Shown in pieces: positions 18,356 through 28,100 of a DNA stretch of 64,000 nt (the first letter of the stretch is position 1; each line of letters opens with the position of its first letter). Under the pieces are notes generated by a model. The model was not told the origin of the DNA and did not search any database. It worked only from the letters and a program-made list of their open reading frames with translations. Where the stretch lies: positions 124,001 to 188,000 of the forward strand of contig CALXHQ010000002.1 of assembly GCA_944388145.1 (NCBI GenBank). The letters run 5' to 3'. Made by a program: the position numbers and the translations under genes. The stretch comes from an uncultured Gemmiger sp. GTDB taxonomy: Bacteria > Bacillota > Clostridia > Oscillospirales > Ruminococcaceae.

Positions 18356-19485
18356 AATACAGCCTCCTTTTCCGGGTCCGGCGCATCCCGGGTTTCGCGG
18401 TCAAAAACGCCCAGCAGCCGCACCGTGCGGCAGGGCTCCTGCAGGTTGGCCAGCAGCTCGCGGCAGGTTCTGCCCTCGGCCCCGGCAGGGCAGATCAGCT
18501 GCACAAAAAAGTAATACTCGAACTGCACATGGGGCAGCGGGCGGCTTTTGATGCTTTCCATATTAAAACCCATACCGCCAATGCGCTCAATCACCTGGGC
18601 CAGCTTGCCCGGCTTGTGGTCCACCGTAAACAGCAGGGCGATCCGCTGCCCCGCGTGGACCGGCTGTTCGCCGGCGCCGCCCTGATGGATGACAATAAAG
18701 CGGGTGGTGTTGTCCCCGTCCTCATTGATGCCTTCGGCCAGGATGCTCAGACCGTACAGCCGGGCCGTCTCAGCCGAGGCGATGGCCCCCACTTTGGGGT
18801 CGGCCAGTTCAGCCACATGACGGGCGGCATCGGCGGTGTTGCCCCAGACCTTCGTTTCCAGGTGATGGGCCCGCAGAAAAGGCCCGCTTTGGCTCAGCGC
18901 CTGCTGGTGGCTGATGACGGTGCGCAGCCCCTCCAGCGTGGCGCCCGGCACCCCCAGCAGGTCCTGCCGGATGGGCAGGTCGTACATGCCCGCCACCGAA
19001 AGCTCCGGATGAGCATACAGCAGGTCCAGCACCGTTGAGACGTCCCCCGCGTTGGAATTTTCAAAGGGCAGCACGCCAAACTCCGCCTGACCGGCCGACA
19101 CCAGGTCAAACACATCGGCCCAGGTCTGGCAGGCCACCTGTTTGGCAAAAGGGAAAATGCGCTGCAGCGCAATTTGAGCCCAGGCCCCCTGCACCCCTTG
19201 ATAGGCCGCCACGTTCCGGCCAAGGATCTTCCGCTGATAGGCGCGGGACACCGCCATCGCCTGGGTGATGAACCGCTGATAGTAAGGGCGCAGCTCCGGG
19301 TTTTGGATGCGGGCGGTGTTTTTGGCAATGACCGCCCGCTCCCGCTCCGGGTCAAACACAGGCTTGCCGCTGGCAGCCTTGCTCTGCGCCACCCTGGCAA
19401 CCGCCTGCATCCGCCGCTCAAACAGGGCAGCCATCTCGGCGTCCACCGCGTCGATCTCAGCGCGGGCCTGCTGTAAAAGTTCCAT
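18352..19485 (-). CDS. pheA: chorismate mutase / prephenate dehydratase (P-protein)
   Basis: 377-residue bifunctional enzyme of phenylalanine synthesis. Residues 1-85 are an AroQ chorismate mutase (RAEIDAVDAEMAALFERRM, YQRFITQAMAVSR). Residues about 105-275 are prephenate dehydratase with AYQGVQGAWAQIAL, LPFENSNAGDV and the catalytic NTTRF. Residues about 285-360 are an ACT domain (DHKPGKLAQVIE, NMESIKSRP) that usually binds phenylalanine for feedback inhibition. It is the first gene of the aromatic operon, with CGGAGG before the ATG and a promoter 30-60 bases upstream. The leader is very short, leaving no room for a T-box or similar attenuator. Confidence 0.95.
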   Translation of the reverse strand: MELLQQARAEIDAVDAEMAALFERRMQAVARVAQSKAASGKPVFDPERERAVIAKNTARIQNPELRPYYQRFITQAMAVSRAYQRKILGRNVAAYQGVQGAWAQIALQRIFPFAKQVACQTWADVFDLVSAGQAEFGVLPFENSNAGDVSTVLDLLYAHPELSVAGMYDLPIRQDLLGVPGATLEGLRTVISHQQALSQSGPFLRAHHLETKVWGNTADAARHVAELADPKVGAIASAETARLYGLSILAEGINEDGDNTTRFIVIHQGGAGEQPVHAGQRIALLFTVDHKPGKLAQVIERIGGMGFNMESIKSRPLPHVQFEYYFFVQLICPAGAEGRTCRELLANLQEPCRTVRLLGVFDRETRDAPDPEKEAVL

Positions 19486-19514
19486 GGGGACACCTCCGGT
19501 CAGTATTTATCTCA

Positions 19515-19543
19515 AATATACCATAAAAGGGTCTGTTCCACAA
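19515..19543 (-). promoter_or_regulatory. promoter of the aromatic amino acid operon
   Basis: On the minus strand: -35 TTGTGG (19538-19543), 17-base spacer ending ATGG, -10 TATATT (19515-19520), about 30 bases before the pheA start. The TG one base before the -10 supports an extended -10. Confidence 0.5.
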
Positions 19544-19616
19544 GGGTTTATTTCCCCGTTTTCGCCAGCTTTCCGTCCCGGTTTCCGGATGCCCGGATGT
19601 TCCCCTGCGCAGGCAC

Positions 19617-19651
19617 AAAAAAAGACCGCCGGCCCGTTTGGGTCGGCAGTC
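19617..19651 (-). terminator. intrinsic terminator of the pilus operon
   Basis: Stem of about 12 bp (GACTGCCGACCC / GGGCCGGCGGTC with small mismatches), AAAC loop and seven T on the minus strand, 30 bases after the last pilus gene. A strong intrinsic terminator that ends the pilus operon and insulates pheA. Confidence 0.85.
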
Positions 19652-19682
19652 TCGGATTGATTTCGGGTTAGGCCGGGCAGAA

Positions 19683-20402
19683 TTACTGCTGCGGGCCTTC
19701 CTCCTTGTGGTTGCGCTTGCGCAGCACCACCAGCACCACAACCGCGGCGGCAGCCACGACCAGCACCACGATCAATGCCGTCAGGGGCAGATTGTCGCTG
19801 GTCTGCGGAACCGCGCCGGTGGCGGGTTTCGGGGTGGGCGTGCTGCCCCAGGTGCCGTTGGCAATGCCCTCGGCGATGTCCGGGTGCTCGTCAGTGGGCG
19901 CCGGGGTCGGCGTCGGCGGGGCGTAGGTGTTCAGGAACGCAAGCTTCGACACCTTAGTATTCGGGTCGTCGTCGGTGGTGGCCCAGATCTCGCTTTGCAG
20001 GCCGCCATTGTCGGCGTTGGTCACACGGATGGTCACGGTGTAGACCGTGTCATCATAGCTCATGTAGGCCGTATTTCCAATTTCCTGCTTGACCACATAG
20101 CTGTAATCGCCAGGTTTGGTAAAGTGGAAATTGTGGAAGGTATCGCTGGCATCGCCTGCAATCAGCAGGCCGTCCGCGGCTTCATCCGGCAGCGGCGTGG
20201 TTTCGTCCATGCCTTCCGCCAAATCGATCGTCACGTGGAACTGCTCGTCATGGTTACCGTTCAGCTCTACACTGACCGGCAGATCGGCAGAACACTCGTA
20301 GTGCACTTCCTCCGCGTTGGCGCGGACAGGCAAAAACAGCAGGGCCGCGAGCAGCACGGGAAGGACCAGCAATCCGCTCAGTTTCCGTATCGCTTGATTC
20401 AT
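19683..20402 (-). CDS. FctB-like minor pilin / pilus anchor, sortase substrate
   Basis: 239-residue secreted surface protein. Signal peptide 1-30 (cut after ANA), one beta-rich Spy0128/FctA-type pilin domain at about 33-160 (FHFTKPGDYSYVVKQE, YTVTIRVTN, LAFLNTY), a Pro/Thr-rich stalk (about 160-197), sorting motif VPQTSD at 198-203, a hydrophobic span and a basic tail. The motif is closer to the NPQTN-like class B signals than to the xPTG of the other pilins here. It is small, last in the operon and distal to the sortase, exactly the place of the basal pilin fctB in streptococcal FCT loci. The first strand has no obvious Lys for an isopeptide bond. GGAGG precedes the ATG. Confidence 0.8.
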   Translation of the reverse strand: MNQAIRKLSGLLVLPVLLAALLFLPVRANAEEVHYECSADLPVSVELNGNHDEQFHVTIDLAEGMDETTPLPDEAADGLLIAGDASDTFHNFHFTKPGDYSYVVKQEIGNTAYMSYDDTVYTVTIRVTNADNGGLQSEIWATTDDDPNTKVSKLAFLNTYAPPTPTPAPTDEHPDIAEGIANGTWGSTPTPKPATGAVPQTSDNLPLTALIVVLVVAAAAVVVLVVLRKRNHKEEGPQQ

Positions 20403-20476
20403 TGTTTTGGTGCCTCCTTCAAGATGGACCAGGGGTGGGGCGGGCGCGTGGCCGCGCCCCGGCCCCCGCCCTCTTG

Positions 20477-21226
20477 TTAGCTCATGCGGTCCAGCCGTCC
20501 AAAGATGACGACACGACCGTTGGTTTCCGCCTCCGCACAGGTGGACAGCCCGATCACTTTGTCCTGCGGCGTCACGCCGATGTACCGGCTCTGCACCGCG
20601 TTCTCATCGATGTAGTTCTGCAGCTCGCTGATGTCCCCGTCCGGGTAGCGCAACGGGTCATAGACCATACTGTCGAACGCGTCCACCTGCAGGCAGGCGA
20701 AAAACTCGATGCTGTAAGTGGCGTCTGGCAGGTACAGCGTGCCGGTTTGGTGGGATGCAAAGTAATCGGTGTTGACGAACTCCACCACATCCCCGAACAT
20801 CCCGCCGTTGTCCATGTGGTGGCCGTAGACCAGGGTGTACGGGTCACTGATGTCCCGGGCGTTGTCGCTGTCCAGGAAAATGGAACCCGACAGTGCGAAG
20901 TCGCCGTAGACATCCTTGTTCACGTACTCCATGTCCGTGTCACCGATGACAACGGGGTAGTCGATGTGGGTATCGTCCACGGTCAGCCAGCCCAGCACGT
21001 CCGGGTTGATGGCCTGGAGCTCCTCCAAAGTCGGATTGGAGTCCGGGTCGCCCGAAACGCCGGGTTTGAAGGCGAGCAGGTCGCTGTCCAGGAACGCGCC
21101 CTGGAATACCATGGCCGTGTCCCACAGCGAGTACCCGCCGAACAGCAGCATCAGCATGATCAGTGCCGCCGCCACCATGCTGACCAGACGGTCGCCGGCG
21201 CGTGCCAGCTTGGCCGCTGTGTGCAA
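20477..21226 (-). CDS. class B sortase (pilin polymerase)
   Basis: 249-residue membrane-anchored transpeptidase. One N-terminal helix (about 14-32) is followed by the class B fold: GWLTVDDTHIDYPVV, SGSIFLDSDN, YGHHMDNGGMF with catalytic H136, LSTC with nucleophile C230 and R238. The class B-specific insertion between these is present. The start is TTG (21224-21226) with AGGAGG eight bases upstream. It lies between the two backbone pilins and the FctB-like pilin; in group A streptococcus the same position is held by the class B pilus sortase SrtC1/SrtB. It probably links backbone pilins through their xPTG motifs. Confidence 0.92.
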   Translation of the reverse strand: MHTAAKLARAGDRLVSMVAAALIMLMLLFGGYSLWDTAMVFQGAFLDSDLLAFKPGVSGDPDSNPTLEELQAINPDVLGWLTVDDTHIDYPVVIGDTDMEYVNKDVYGDFALSGSIFLDSDNARDISDPYTLVYGHHMDNGGMFGDVVEFVNTDYFASHQTGTLYLPDATYSIEFFACLQVDAFDSMVYDPLRYPDGDISELQNYIDENAVQSRYIGVTPQDKVIGLSTCAEAETNGRVVIFGRLDRMS

Positions 21227-21312
21227 GAGGCGTGCCTCCTTTGGTGAAAGGTGATTGGGTAAGTTAAGTAAGTGGATTTGTCAGCTTTCGCTATCCTGAT
21301 TCAGGTTAATGA

Positions 21313-21390
21313 ATCAGTCCTCGCGGCGCTTGCGCATGAAGAAGAAGCAGGCACCGGCAGCAACCACGACCAGCAGGGCGTAGGGAGCGA
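21313..21390. repeat. C-terminal sorting segment, copy 2 (duplicate of 22904-22981)
   Basis: About 78 bases at the 3' end of the downstream backbone pilin gene match those at the 3' end of the upstream pilin gene with roughly five differences, although the central parts of the two proteins are very different. It encodes the identical APYALLVVVAAGACFFF membrane anchor and RKRRED tail. Confidence 0.8.
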
Positions 21391-22849
21391 TGTCCATGAC
21401 CAGGCCGGTGGGATTGGCCGCTTCGCGGATATTGGTCACAATCATTACATTATCCTGACCATTCATGCCGAAGCTGCTCGAAACATAGCTCGATTCCTCT
21501 TCGTTGTAAGTCATGTCCACCGGGCCCTCTACGGTGCCGCTGTTATCCTTGGCATAGATAAAGTACAGGCTGTTATCATTCAACGCATAATACTGCTTGT
21601 CCGCAGCCTGATACTCCCATTTGCCGGCATTGAAACGGACACGCTGAACCTGTGCCAATTTGCCACCGTCATTTACGTAAGCCGTATTGGCGTTCACGTA
21701 ACCGTTCAGCGTCGGCACACTCAACGCGCTAATCGCGTTGGGGCTCCCACTCATGGTAAAAGATTCCGCAGACGGCACCGCGTCAGTGATTGGCTTCAAC
21801 GTCTCGCCGTCGAGCACTGCACAGCCGACTTGAACCGACTGAGTAACGCCTTCCCTGTCGATATACTGCAGCGCGAAACTTGCCGGATTGCCTTCCACAG
21901 GCTCCGCAGGCGTACCGCTACCACCAGAAGTACGTTCTGCCTTGACAGTATAGCCTTCCCCATCGGACAATTTCTCAATCACAGTGTATGCGGCGTCCGC
22001 CGGTACACCGTAAATGACATAACTCTTTCCATCTCTGCCGGGTTCTGCAATGCTGAAGTCAACCGTCAGCTTACCGTCCGTGTCGGTCCTGTCACTCGGG
22101 GCCTTGTCTTCACCAGAAGTCAGAATCGTGCCGAAATCCAAGCCCTCAAAATCAACGGCAAAATTGAACGTACCGCTCGCATTGGCCATTTCGCCCTGCA
22201 CCTTCTTGGTGATGGTCAGGGTATAAGTGGTATACTTATCCACATCCTCCTCGACCTTGGATGACTCTCCTTCACCGTAAGTGACATTTTCGCCGCTGTC
22301 ATCCAGCACAGGAGTAATCTCAGTACGGGTCAAAATCGTATGCGTGACCGTCAGTTTGCCCTCATGGTCCTCGACGTAGACGTCCAAATAGTAGGTATCG
22401 TCGTTTTCCGTCTCCGTCATGCCTGCCACATCTTTGGTATCGTCTGTCTCCGTAATCACGTAACGGTAGATGCCGGGTTCCGAGTAAGTATTGGCGGGGA
22501 TGGTAATCGCCACCTGTTTGGTGACGGTATCCGTACCGGCGTCCCTTTCATCCTCTTCCGAAAAGGTAACTCCTTTAACCTGGATATTTCCCACACCCGT
22601 CTCAATTTCGGGGTTGGTATCGGTAGCCGGAACTCTCTCACCCGGATCTGCGTCATAGCTGTAATTCAGACGGGGCACACTGGCACCCTCGGCATCCGAC
22701 ATATCAATGACCTTGTTGAATCCAGTGGTGTAAGCATCGTTTCCTGCAACGCCGCCTTCGGCAAACGCAGGAACAGCCGTCACAGAAGCCAGCATGGCGG
22801 TTGCAATGAAAGCAGCCGTGGCACGACTAAAACTCTTTCGCATTTTCAT
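21314..22849 (-). CDS. backbone pilin 2, Spy0128/FctA-like, sortase substrate
   Basis: 511-residue surface protein. Signal peptide ends at AFA/E near residue 31; two or three beta-sandwich pilin domains follow, the first with YRYVITE.. and YYLDVYVED, the second starting TLTITKKVQG (isopeptide-type Lys) with IYGVPADAAYTVIEK, and a less typical third near the C-terminus. The sorting signal is NPTG at 479-482, then a hydrophobic span and RKRRED. ATG at 22849 (MKMRKSF) is preferred because AAAGGA lies upstream; an upstream Met lacks one. The base composition is visibly less GC-rich than the flanks. It follows the first backbone pilin by 55 bases. Confidence 0.82.
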   Translation of the reverse strand: MKMRKSFSRATAAFIATAMLASVTAVPAFAEGGVAGNDAYTTGFNKVIDMSDAEGASVPRLNYSYDADPGERVPATDTNPEIETGVGNIQVKGVTFSEEDERDAGTDTVTKQVAITIPANTYSEPGIYRYVITETDDTKDVAGMTETENDDTYYLDVYVEDHEGKLTVTHTILTRTEITPVLDDSGENVTYGEGESSKVEEDVDKYTTYTLTITKKVQGEMANASGTFNFAVDFEGLDFGTILTSGEDKAPSDRTDTDGKLTVDFSIAEPGRDGKSYVIYGVPADAAYTVIEKLSDGEGYTVKAERTSGGSGTPAEPVEGNPASFALQYIDREGVTQSVQVGCAVLDGETLKPITDAVPSAESFTMSGSPNAISALSVPTLNGYVNANTAYVNDGGKLAQVQRVRFNAGKWEYQAADKQYYALNDNSLYFIYAKDNSGTVEGPVDMTYNEEESSYVSSSFGMNGQDNVMIVTNIREAANPTGLVMDIAPYALLVVVAAGACFFFMRKRRED

Positions 22850-22904
22850 GGCTATCGGATTCCTTTCACTCATCAGGATTGATTCCACTGATTCAGCGGC
22901 CAAA

Positions 22905-24035
22905 TCAGTCCTCGCGGCGTTTGCGGACGAAGAAGAAGCAGGCACCGGCGGCAACCACGACCAGCAGGGCGTAGGGAGCCACGTTCATGACAATGCCGGT
23001 CGGGGAGACAGCGTTGCGGGTGTTGGTGAAACCAACCTCTGTGATATGGCCCCCAGTAACCTCAACGGAAACGCCATTTCCGTTCTTGGTACCACCAGTA
23101 ACATCGGTAAGTTGGTAGCCGCGGTCAACAGTTTCAGCAATAGTATAATCGCCCGCATCCAGACCGGTAATCGTAGCAGTCTGCCCATGCGTCAACGTAA
23201 ACTGGCCGTTTTCAGACACGGCAGTAGCCGCGCCAGCATCGATAGAGATCTTGGCATCGGTAACATCCGCGCCATCCACACTGGTGATGGTGAAGGTGAA
23301 TTCATCGTTCTTGCTGCCCATTGCGCCAGCAACAGTCTTTCTCACCGTTACGGTACCAACCTGTGCGTCTGGATCAGGCTGCTCACCAGAACCCAACTTA
23401 TACCAGTTCGTATATTTGTCAGTCTTGGCGGTGGCATTATAAACCGTTGCACCACTGATAAAATAGTTATCCGCGGTGGTGTTACCAACCTCAACACCGT
23501 TTTTCCGCTCAACTACCAAATACAGATAAAGCTGGGCGGTGGCATCGTTAAAATCCTCATCAGCCGGATCAAGATCCTGCTCCACGATCTCATACTTGTA
23601 GACGCCAGCATCCGTGAAGCCACTGGGCAGCTGAGTAAAGGTGATGTTGTCCCACACAGTGTCGTATTTGCCGGTCGTTGTACGGTTATCATCATCTTCA
23701 GGGCTAATGGTTACGCTGCCTGCATTCGTAAGGTCAGAACCGATGCCATTACGAACACCGACCGTGCCACCGTCCTGAACAGGAATAGTTTCGCTCGGAT
23801 TCGCAGTAGCAGGCTTAATATCAAAATTAAAAGTCTGGGTCGGCGTCACACTGCCAGTAGGCAGGTACAATTCCTTCTTAATGATAATATCGCTGGCAGC
23901 AATAGGTTTGTCGCTCGTACCACCGGTAAAGCCATTAAAATCTTCTGCAAACGCGGGCACAACCGCGACGCTGGCCAGCATGGCGGTGGCAACGAGGGTG
24001 GTCGCAACGCGGCCAAAGGTCTTGCTAAGTTTCAT
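22905..24035 (-). CDS. backbone pilin 1, FctA-like, sortase substrate
   Basis: 376-residue secreted pilin. Signal peptide 1-30, N-terminal domain (about 35-205) with IIIKKELYLPTG (candidate isopeptide Lys), VYKYEIVEQD (candidate catalytic Glu) and LYLYLVV; C-terminal domain (about 225-338) starting VTVRKTVAGAMG and ending EVGFTNTRN, a Lys...Asn pair typical of self-formed isopeptide bonds. Sorting motif SPTG at 344-347, then a membrane span and RKRRED. The layout equals the major pilin Spy0128/FctA of group A streptococcus. It follows the SipA-like gene. GAAAGGAAG is the ribosome site. Confidence 0.87.
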   Translation of the reverse strand: MKLSKTFGRVATTLVATAMLASVAVVPAFAEDFNGFTGGTSDKPIAASDIIIKKELYLPTGSVTPTQTFNFDIKPATANPSETIPVQDGGTVGVRNGIGSDLTNAGSVTISPEDDDNRTTTGKYDTVWDNITFTQLPSGFTDAGVYKYEIVEQDLDPADEDFNDATAQLYLYLVVERKNGVEVGNTTADNYFISGATVYNATAKTDKYTNWYKLGSGEQPDPDAQVGTVTVRKTVAGAMGSKNDEFTFTITSVDGADVTDAKISIDAGAATAVSENGQFTLTHGQTATITGLDAGDYTIAETVDRGYQLTDVTGGTKNGNGVSVEVTGGHITEVGFTNTRNAVSPTGIVMNVAPYALLVVVAAGACFFFVRKRRED

Positions 24036-24115
24036 ACTCGTTTTCTTCCTTTCTTATTTTGGAATGGCTTATTTTACAAAGGCGGGGACGCCAGTGTAAC
24101 AATTTCGTTGGGCGG

Positions 24116-24925
24116 TCATAGCCCCGACCGCCGGATCACGGTGATGACCTTGCCTTTCACCTCGCTGGCTTTCACCGGGCCGAAGTACCGGCTGTCGCGG
24201 GCGCCTTCGCGATAGTCGCACAGGATGAAATATTCGTCCTGTGCCAGTGTGACCGGGTAGGCCGGGCCGTTGTCGTACTTGGGGGTGGTGTAGTAGATGT
24301 CGTTCTCGAGAACCGTGCTGCCGTTGACCACCAGGGTGGCCTGGTCGGTCACCTCCACAGTGTCGCCGGGGTTGGCAACGATGCGGCCCACATACTGCTC
24401 GCCGTCCTTCTCGAACACCATCACGTCGCCGGTGACCCAGTCATCGGCCAGGCGGTAGTAGAACAGCAGGTCGCCCGCCGAGATGCGGGGGGACATGTCG
24501 TCGTTCGCCATCGGCGTGACGCCGAACAGGAAGCCGAACAGCAGCACCAGCAGCACTACAATGGCGATCAGCTTGGTGAAGAAGCCCACGATGTCCTCGG
24601 CATCGGCGCACCGGCGGCGTTTTTGCCGTATGACCTCCTCCGGCGTGGGGGGAGTATCGTCTTTGGCCTTGCCTTTGCGGCCGCGCCCGGACTTATCCGC
24701 TTTGGCGGGCTTTGCGCCGCCCTTGCTGGGGCGGGTGTTCGCGTCCGTCCGGGGAGCGGTCCGGGCATCGTCCCCTACAGAGCCGGGGGAAGGTGTGTCG
24801 CCATCCCGGGAGCGGGACTGGCTTGCCGGCTTACCCGCATCTGCGGGCGGTTCCGGCGTATGTGCTGGTTGTGGGGATTCCCCACGGTGAGTTGACCGGT
24901 AGATGCGGCGGGGGGTGTCAGCCAT
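24116..24925 (-). CDS. SipA-like pilus assembly protein: signal peptidase I fold without catalytic dyad
   Basis: 269 residues from the ATG at 24925. Residues 1-110 are a Pro-, Lys- and Arg-rich, probably disordered cytoplasmic extension; a membrane helix follows (about 116-136), then the signal peptidase I fold. In active enzymes the nucleophile is the Ser directly before Met in SMxP; here the sequence is DDMSPR, so Asp stands in its place. The general-base Lys of YVKR is Gly here (YVGRIVANPGD). The late box CDYREGARDSRYFGPV is kept. The same Asp/Gly replacements are known for SipA of the streptococcal FCT pilus, which is needed for polymerisation but is not a working peptidase. The start overlaps the preceding small gene. 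Confidence 0.85.
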   Translation of the reverse strand: MADTPRRIYRSTHRGESPQPAHTPEPPADAGKPASQSRSRDGDTPSPGSVGDDARTAPRTDANTRPSKGGAKPAKADKSGRGRKGKAKDDTPPTPEEVIRQKRRRCADAEDIVGFFTKLIAIVVLLVLLFGFLFGVTPMANDDMSPRISAGDLLFYYRLADDWVTGDVMVFEKDGEQYVGRIVANPGDTVEVTDQATLVVNGSTVLENDIYYTTPKYDNGPAYPVTLAQDEYFILCDYREGARDSRYFGPVKASEVKGKVITVIRRSGL

Positions 24926-25142
24926 GGGCATCACCCCGGCGGTTCATCAGGCGGGAAAGCGCCTGGTCGCGCTCATCCAACAGTGCCTGATAATAGGCCG
25001 CCTGCTCGTCGTAGACCAGCTGATAGGTCTGCTGCAGCTGCTCGAGTTTTTTCCAGACGTCAGCCTCATCCACGCCGCCAAACATCTTTTTGCGAAATTT
25101 CATGGCGGAAAGCTGATCCGCGATGTCCTGCATCGTGCGCAT
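24918..25142 (-). CDS. small coiled-coil protein of the pilus operon
   Basis: 74-residue soluble, charged protein. Residues 14-35 (MKFRKKMFGGVDEADVWKKL) recall the membrane-binding N-terminus of DivIVA/GpsB proteins (KFrkk.fGyd..eV), followed by a heptad-like helix (LEQLQQTYQLVYDEQAAYY). It starts 5 bases after the adhesin gene and its end overlaps the SipA-like start, so it is translated as part of the pilus operon. A role in locating pilus assembly at the membrane or septum is speculative. No equivalent is known to me in streptococcal FCT loci. Confidence 0.6.
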   Translation of the reverse strand: MRTMQDIADQLSAMKFRKKMFGGVDEADVWKKLEQLQQTYQLVYDEQAAYYQALLDERDQALSRLMNRRGDAHG

Positions 25143-25147
25143 AGGCG

Positions 25148-28100
25148 TTAGTCCTCGCGCCGGCGGCGGATGCGGCGGTTGACGATCGCACCGATCAGCG
25201 CCAGACCCGCGATACCGGCCGCCGTGACCATCAGGGCAAACGGCGCGGTGTGGTCCGACTCCAGGCCGGTGGGGGCGACGGCGGCGCGCTCGTTGGTGAA
25301 GATCACCGTGCCCAGATCCGCCGCATTGCCTTCGGGAATTGTGATCGTCACAGAGGTCGCTGTCTGATCAGAGAAAGCCGCCTCGGTCAGGGCGGAGCCT
25401 TCCGCAATGGTAATGCCCTTCGCTGTGTAGCCATTCGCGGTCGTCTCGCTGATGATGACTGTGTCGCCGGGCTTGAGCTTGTTCAGGGTGATTTTGCTGC
25501 CGTTGTTCAGGCGGAAACTTGCGCCTGCCGTTTCTGTGCGCTGATCGTCGGCGGGCGTGTACTCCGCATCGTTTTCACCGCCCACCGTGAAATCAAACCA
25601 ATCATCGTCGGTTCCCATTGCGCCGGTGACCGACTTGGTGACCGTCAGGCTCTTATAGGGCTTGTAGGTGTTGGTAATAGAGACCGTCTGGTCAAGTTGA
25701 TCCACCGTCGCATTACCAATCGTCTTGCTTACGGGCAAGGTCGGCAGTTCGCAATAGAAATCGCCAATATCGGGGGCGCTGGTCTCCTGCACAGTGTAGG
25801 TGCCAAGCGGCAGACCCTTGATTTTGATGGAATTTGCACCCGTAATGGCCACTGAAGCGGTAGGCGTTCCGTTTTCAGCTTTGGTAAACGTAACACTGCC
25901 TGCCGGCTGCCCCTCTGCATCTACCGCCTCAAACGTCTTGCTCGTCTCCCCTTCCGCAAACATACCGCTCGGGCCGGTGACCGCGAACAGGAAGCGGGTG
26001 TCCGCCGCGCTGGCGCTGCCCGTCAGGCCGGCGACCTCTTTTTCAATGGTCAGGCTACCGGTGAAGGGTTCATATTTATTGGTAAAGGTGATCTGCGTAT
26101 CCTGACCGGCCGTTACTGCCACACCCTCCTGCTTTGTGCCATCAACAGTGTTGGCTCCATACGTAACGGTCGTACCAACGTAACCATACGCGCCATTGCC
26201 CGGCGTCCACTCCGTCTCTTCCACGGTATAAGTGCCAGCAGGCAACGTTATCTGCGTTGTCCAGTACTCACCATTTACTGTCCCGCTTTGCGTCGGCAGT
26301 TCGATTATTTGCTCAAAGCCGTCCGAGCCGGTAATCGTGAAAGCGAAAAGTCCAGAAGGCAGCATTGCGCTTTCCGGCCAGCCATCCATCACCTTGGTGA
26401 TAGTCAGCGTGCCAGTGGTCGGCGTATAGGTGTTGGTAAAGGTGACGGTCGCATTTTGGCGCGCAGGGATGGTAAACTGTTCCGTCTGCGTACCGGTACT
26501 GTTTTGTGCAGCTGCGCCGGTCACCGCATACGAAGTCCCCACCGTGTATCCAGGCACCTGCGGCTGCGTTTCACTGACGGTTACCGTTTTGGAACCGGTG
26601 TTGGCCTGTACGGTATAATTGAATGTCCGCGAAGCGGTATAACTGCCGCTGGCGTCAGGTTGGAAATCGTCCCCGCTAAAGGTAACCGTCTGCACATCCG
26701 CTCCAGACGCACTGATTTGCAATGTGACGGAATAATTCGCCATTTCTTCTTCGCTGAGACCGGTGACCGTCTTGGCAACTGTGAGCTGCGCTTCATCATT
26801 GGCTGGCGGCTGGGCGTGGGTACTGAACCATACATTATCAATCAAGTTGCCAACCGTGCCATACTTAGTCTTATCTGCGTTATTGCGGTGGTCATACGCT
26901 GCATCGACAGAAACGAAGAAGAAGCGCGTCAGGTACTGATCTTTCGGCACGGTATAGGCGGTGTCCGCCGTGCTCTTATGGGTCTGCCAATCTCCCTCTG
27001 CATTATAAGTGCTGTCCGTAGCCTCATACACATAGCAGCCAGGCTTCCCCTCTAACCTGTTCAAAATATCTTTGATCGCTTGGATTGCCTGGGTAGGATT
27101 GTTTCGATAAATTGTTGCCGCTTCTTGAAGTTCCTGTGCTACCTCATCCGCCTGATTGGCCGGCATAATAACCATGGCCATCGTGTCTTTTGCAGATTTA
27201 GACTCGCTGTCTAACTGACGCGCCAAGTGATCAAAGCTCCAGTTCAGGGTGGTGCCGGGAACCGTCATCACATCCTGATACAGTGCGCCGTAGGCCTCAC
27301 AGTTCAATTCGGCAAACTGTTCGCCATCCGATGCAACATTTACGCCATAGTTGCTTTGAGTGTCGTTAAATCCTTCTAAAATGATCTCAACGTCTTTACC
27401 GTTGTCCCCATTGATGGAACCCGGGCCGGTAGTCTTCCAAATAAGCCCCGGAGTACCATTTGCCATTTGGTTGTTGAACGTGGTAATGTCCGGGCTTTCA
27501 AAACTGCCGTTTTGCAGCTGAATGTAGTAAGGTACCCGCTGCTGGGCCTTGTATTCGTCAATCGTCCCGTCTGCATGGGTAACGGTCGCTGTAACGCGGT
27601 AATAATAGCGCTGGTCTTCCGTGACATTTCTGAGAAGAGAATCAAACGCCACATTGATTTTTTCCGGATCAACATCCGGACGCCAGTTGAAGTTTTCGCC
27701 GGTTACTTTCTGGGATTCGACAGTTTGCCACGTATTCTGCACACCGGTCCGGCTGACTTCCCAGCGGTAGGTGACGGTGTCGCCGTCCTGGAGTGTGCCT
27801 TCCTCAAAAACAGCGGTGAACACGCCGTCCCGTGCAACGGAATCTTCAATGGAAAGAGCGCCCTCAGGCAGTTCTTCCGGGGGGAATTCTTCGAAGTTAT
27901 AGACCAGGTAGATGTCGGCGGTTTTTGTATTGTCACTGCCAAACCAACCAGTCCTATGTTCCAAACTCACACTTCCAAAGTTAAACGTGCGTGTTGTATT
28001 TCCGATGCGAGAACTTTCACTTGCTTTCACGTAAGTGACGTTGCTGCCATTAGGCCTACCATAGTGCGCAGCATCGTATGTATAGGTGCCAGTGTCTGTC

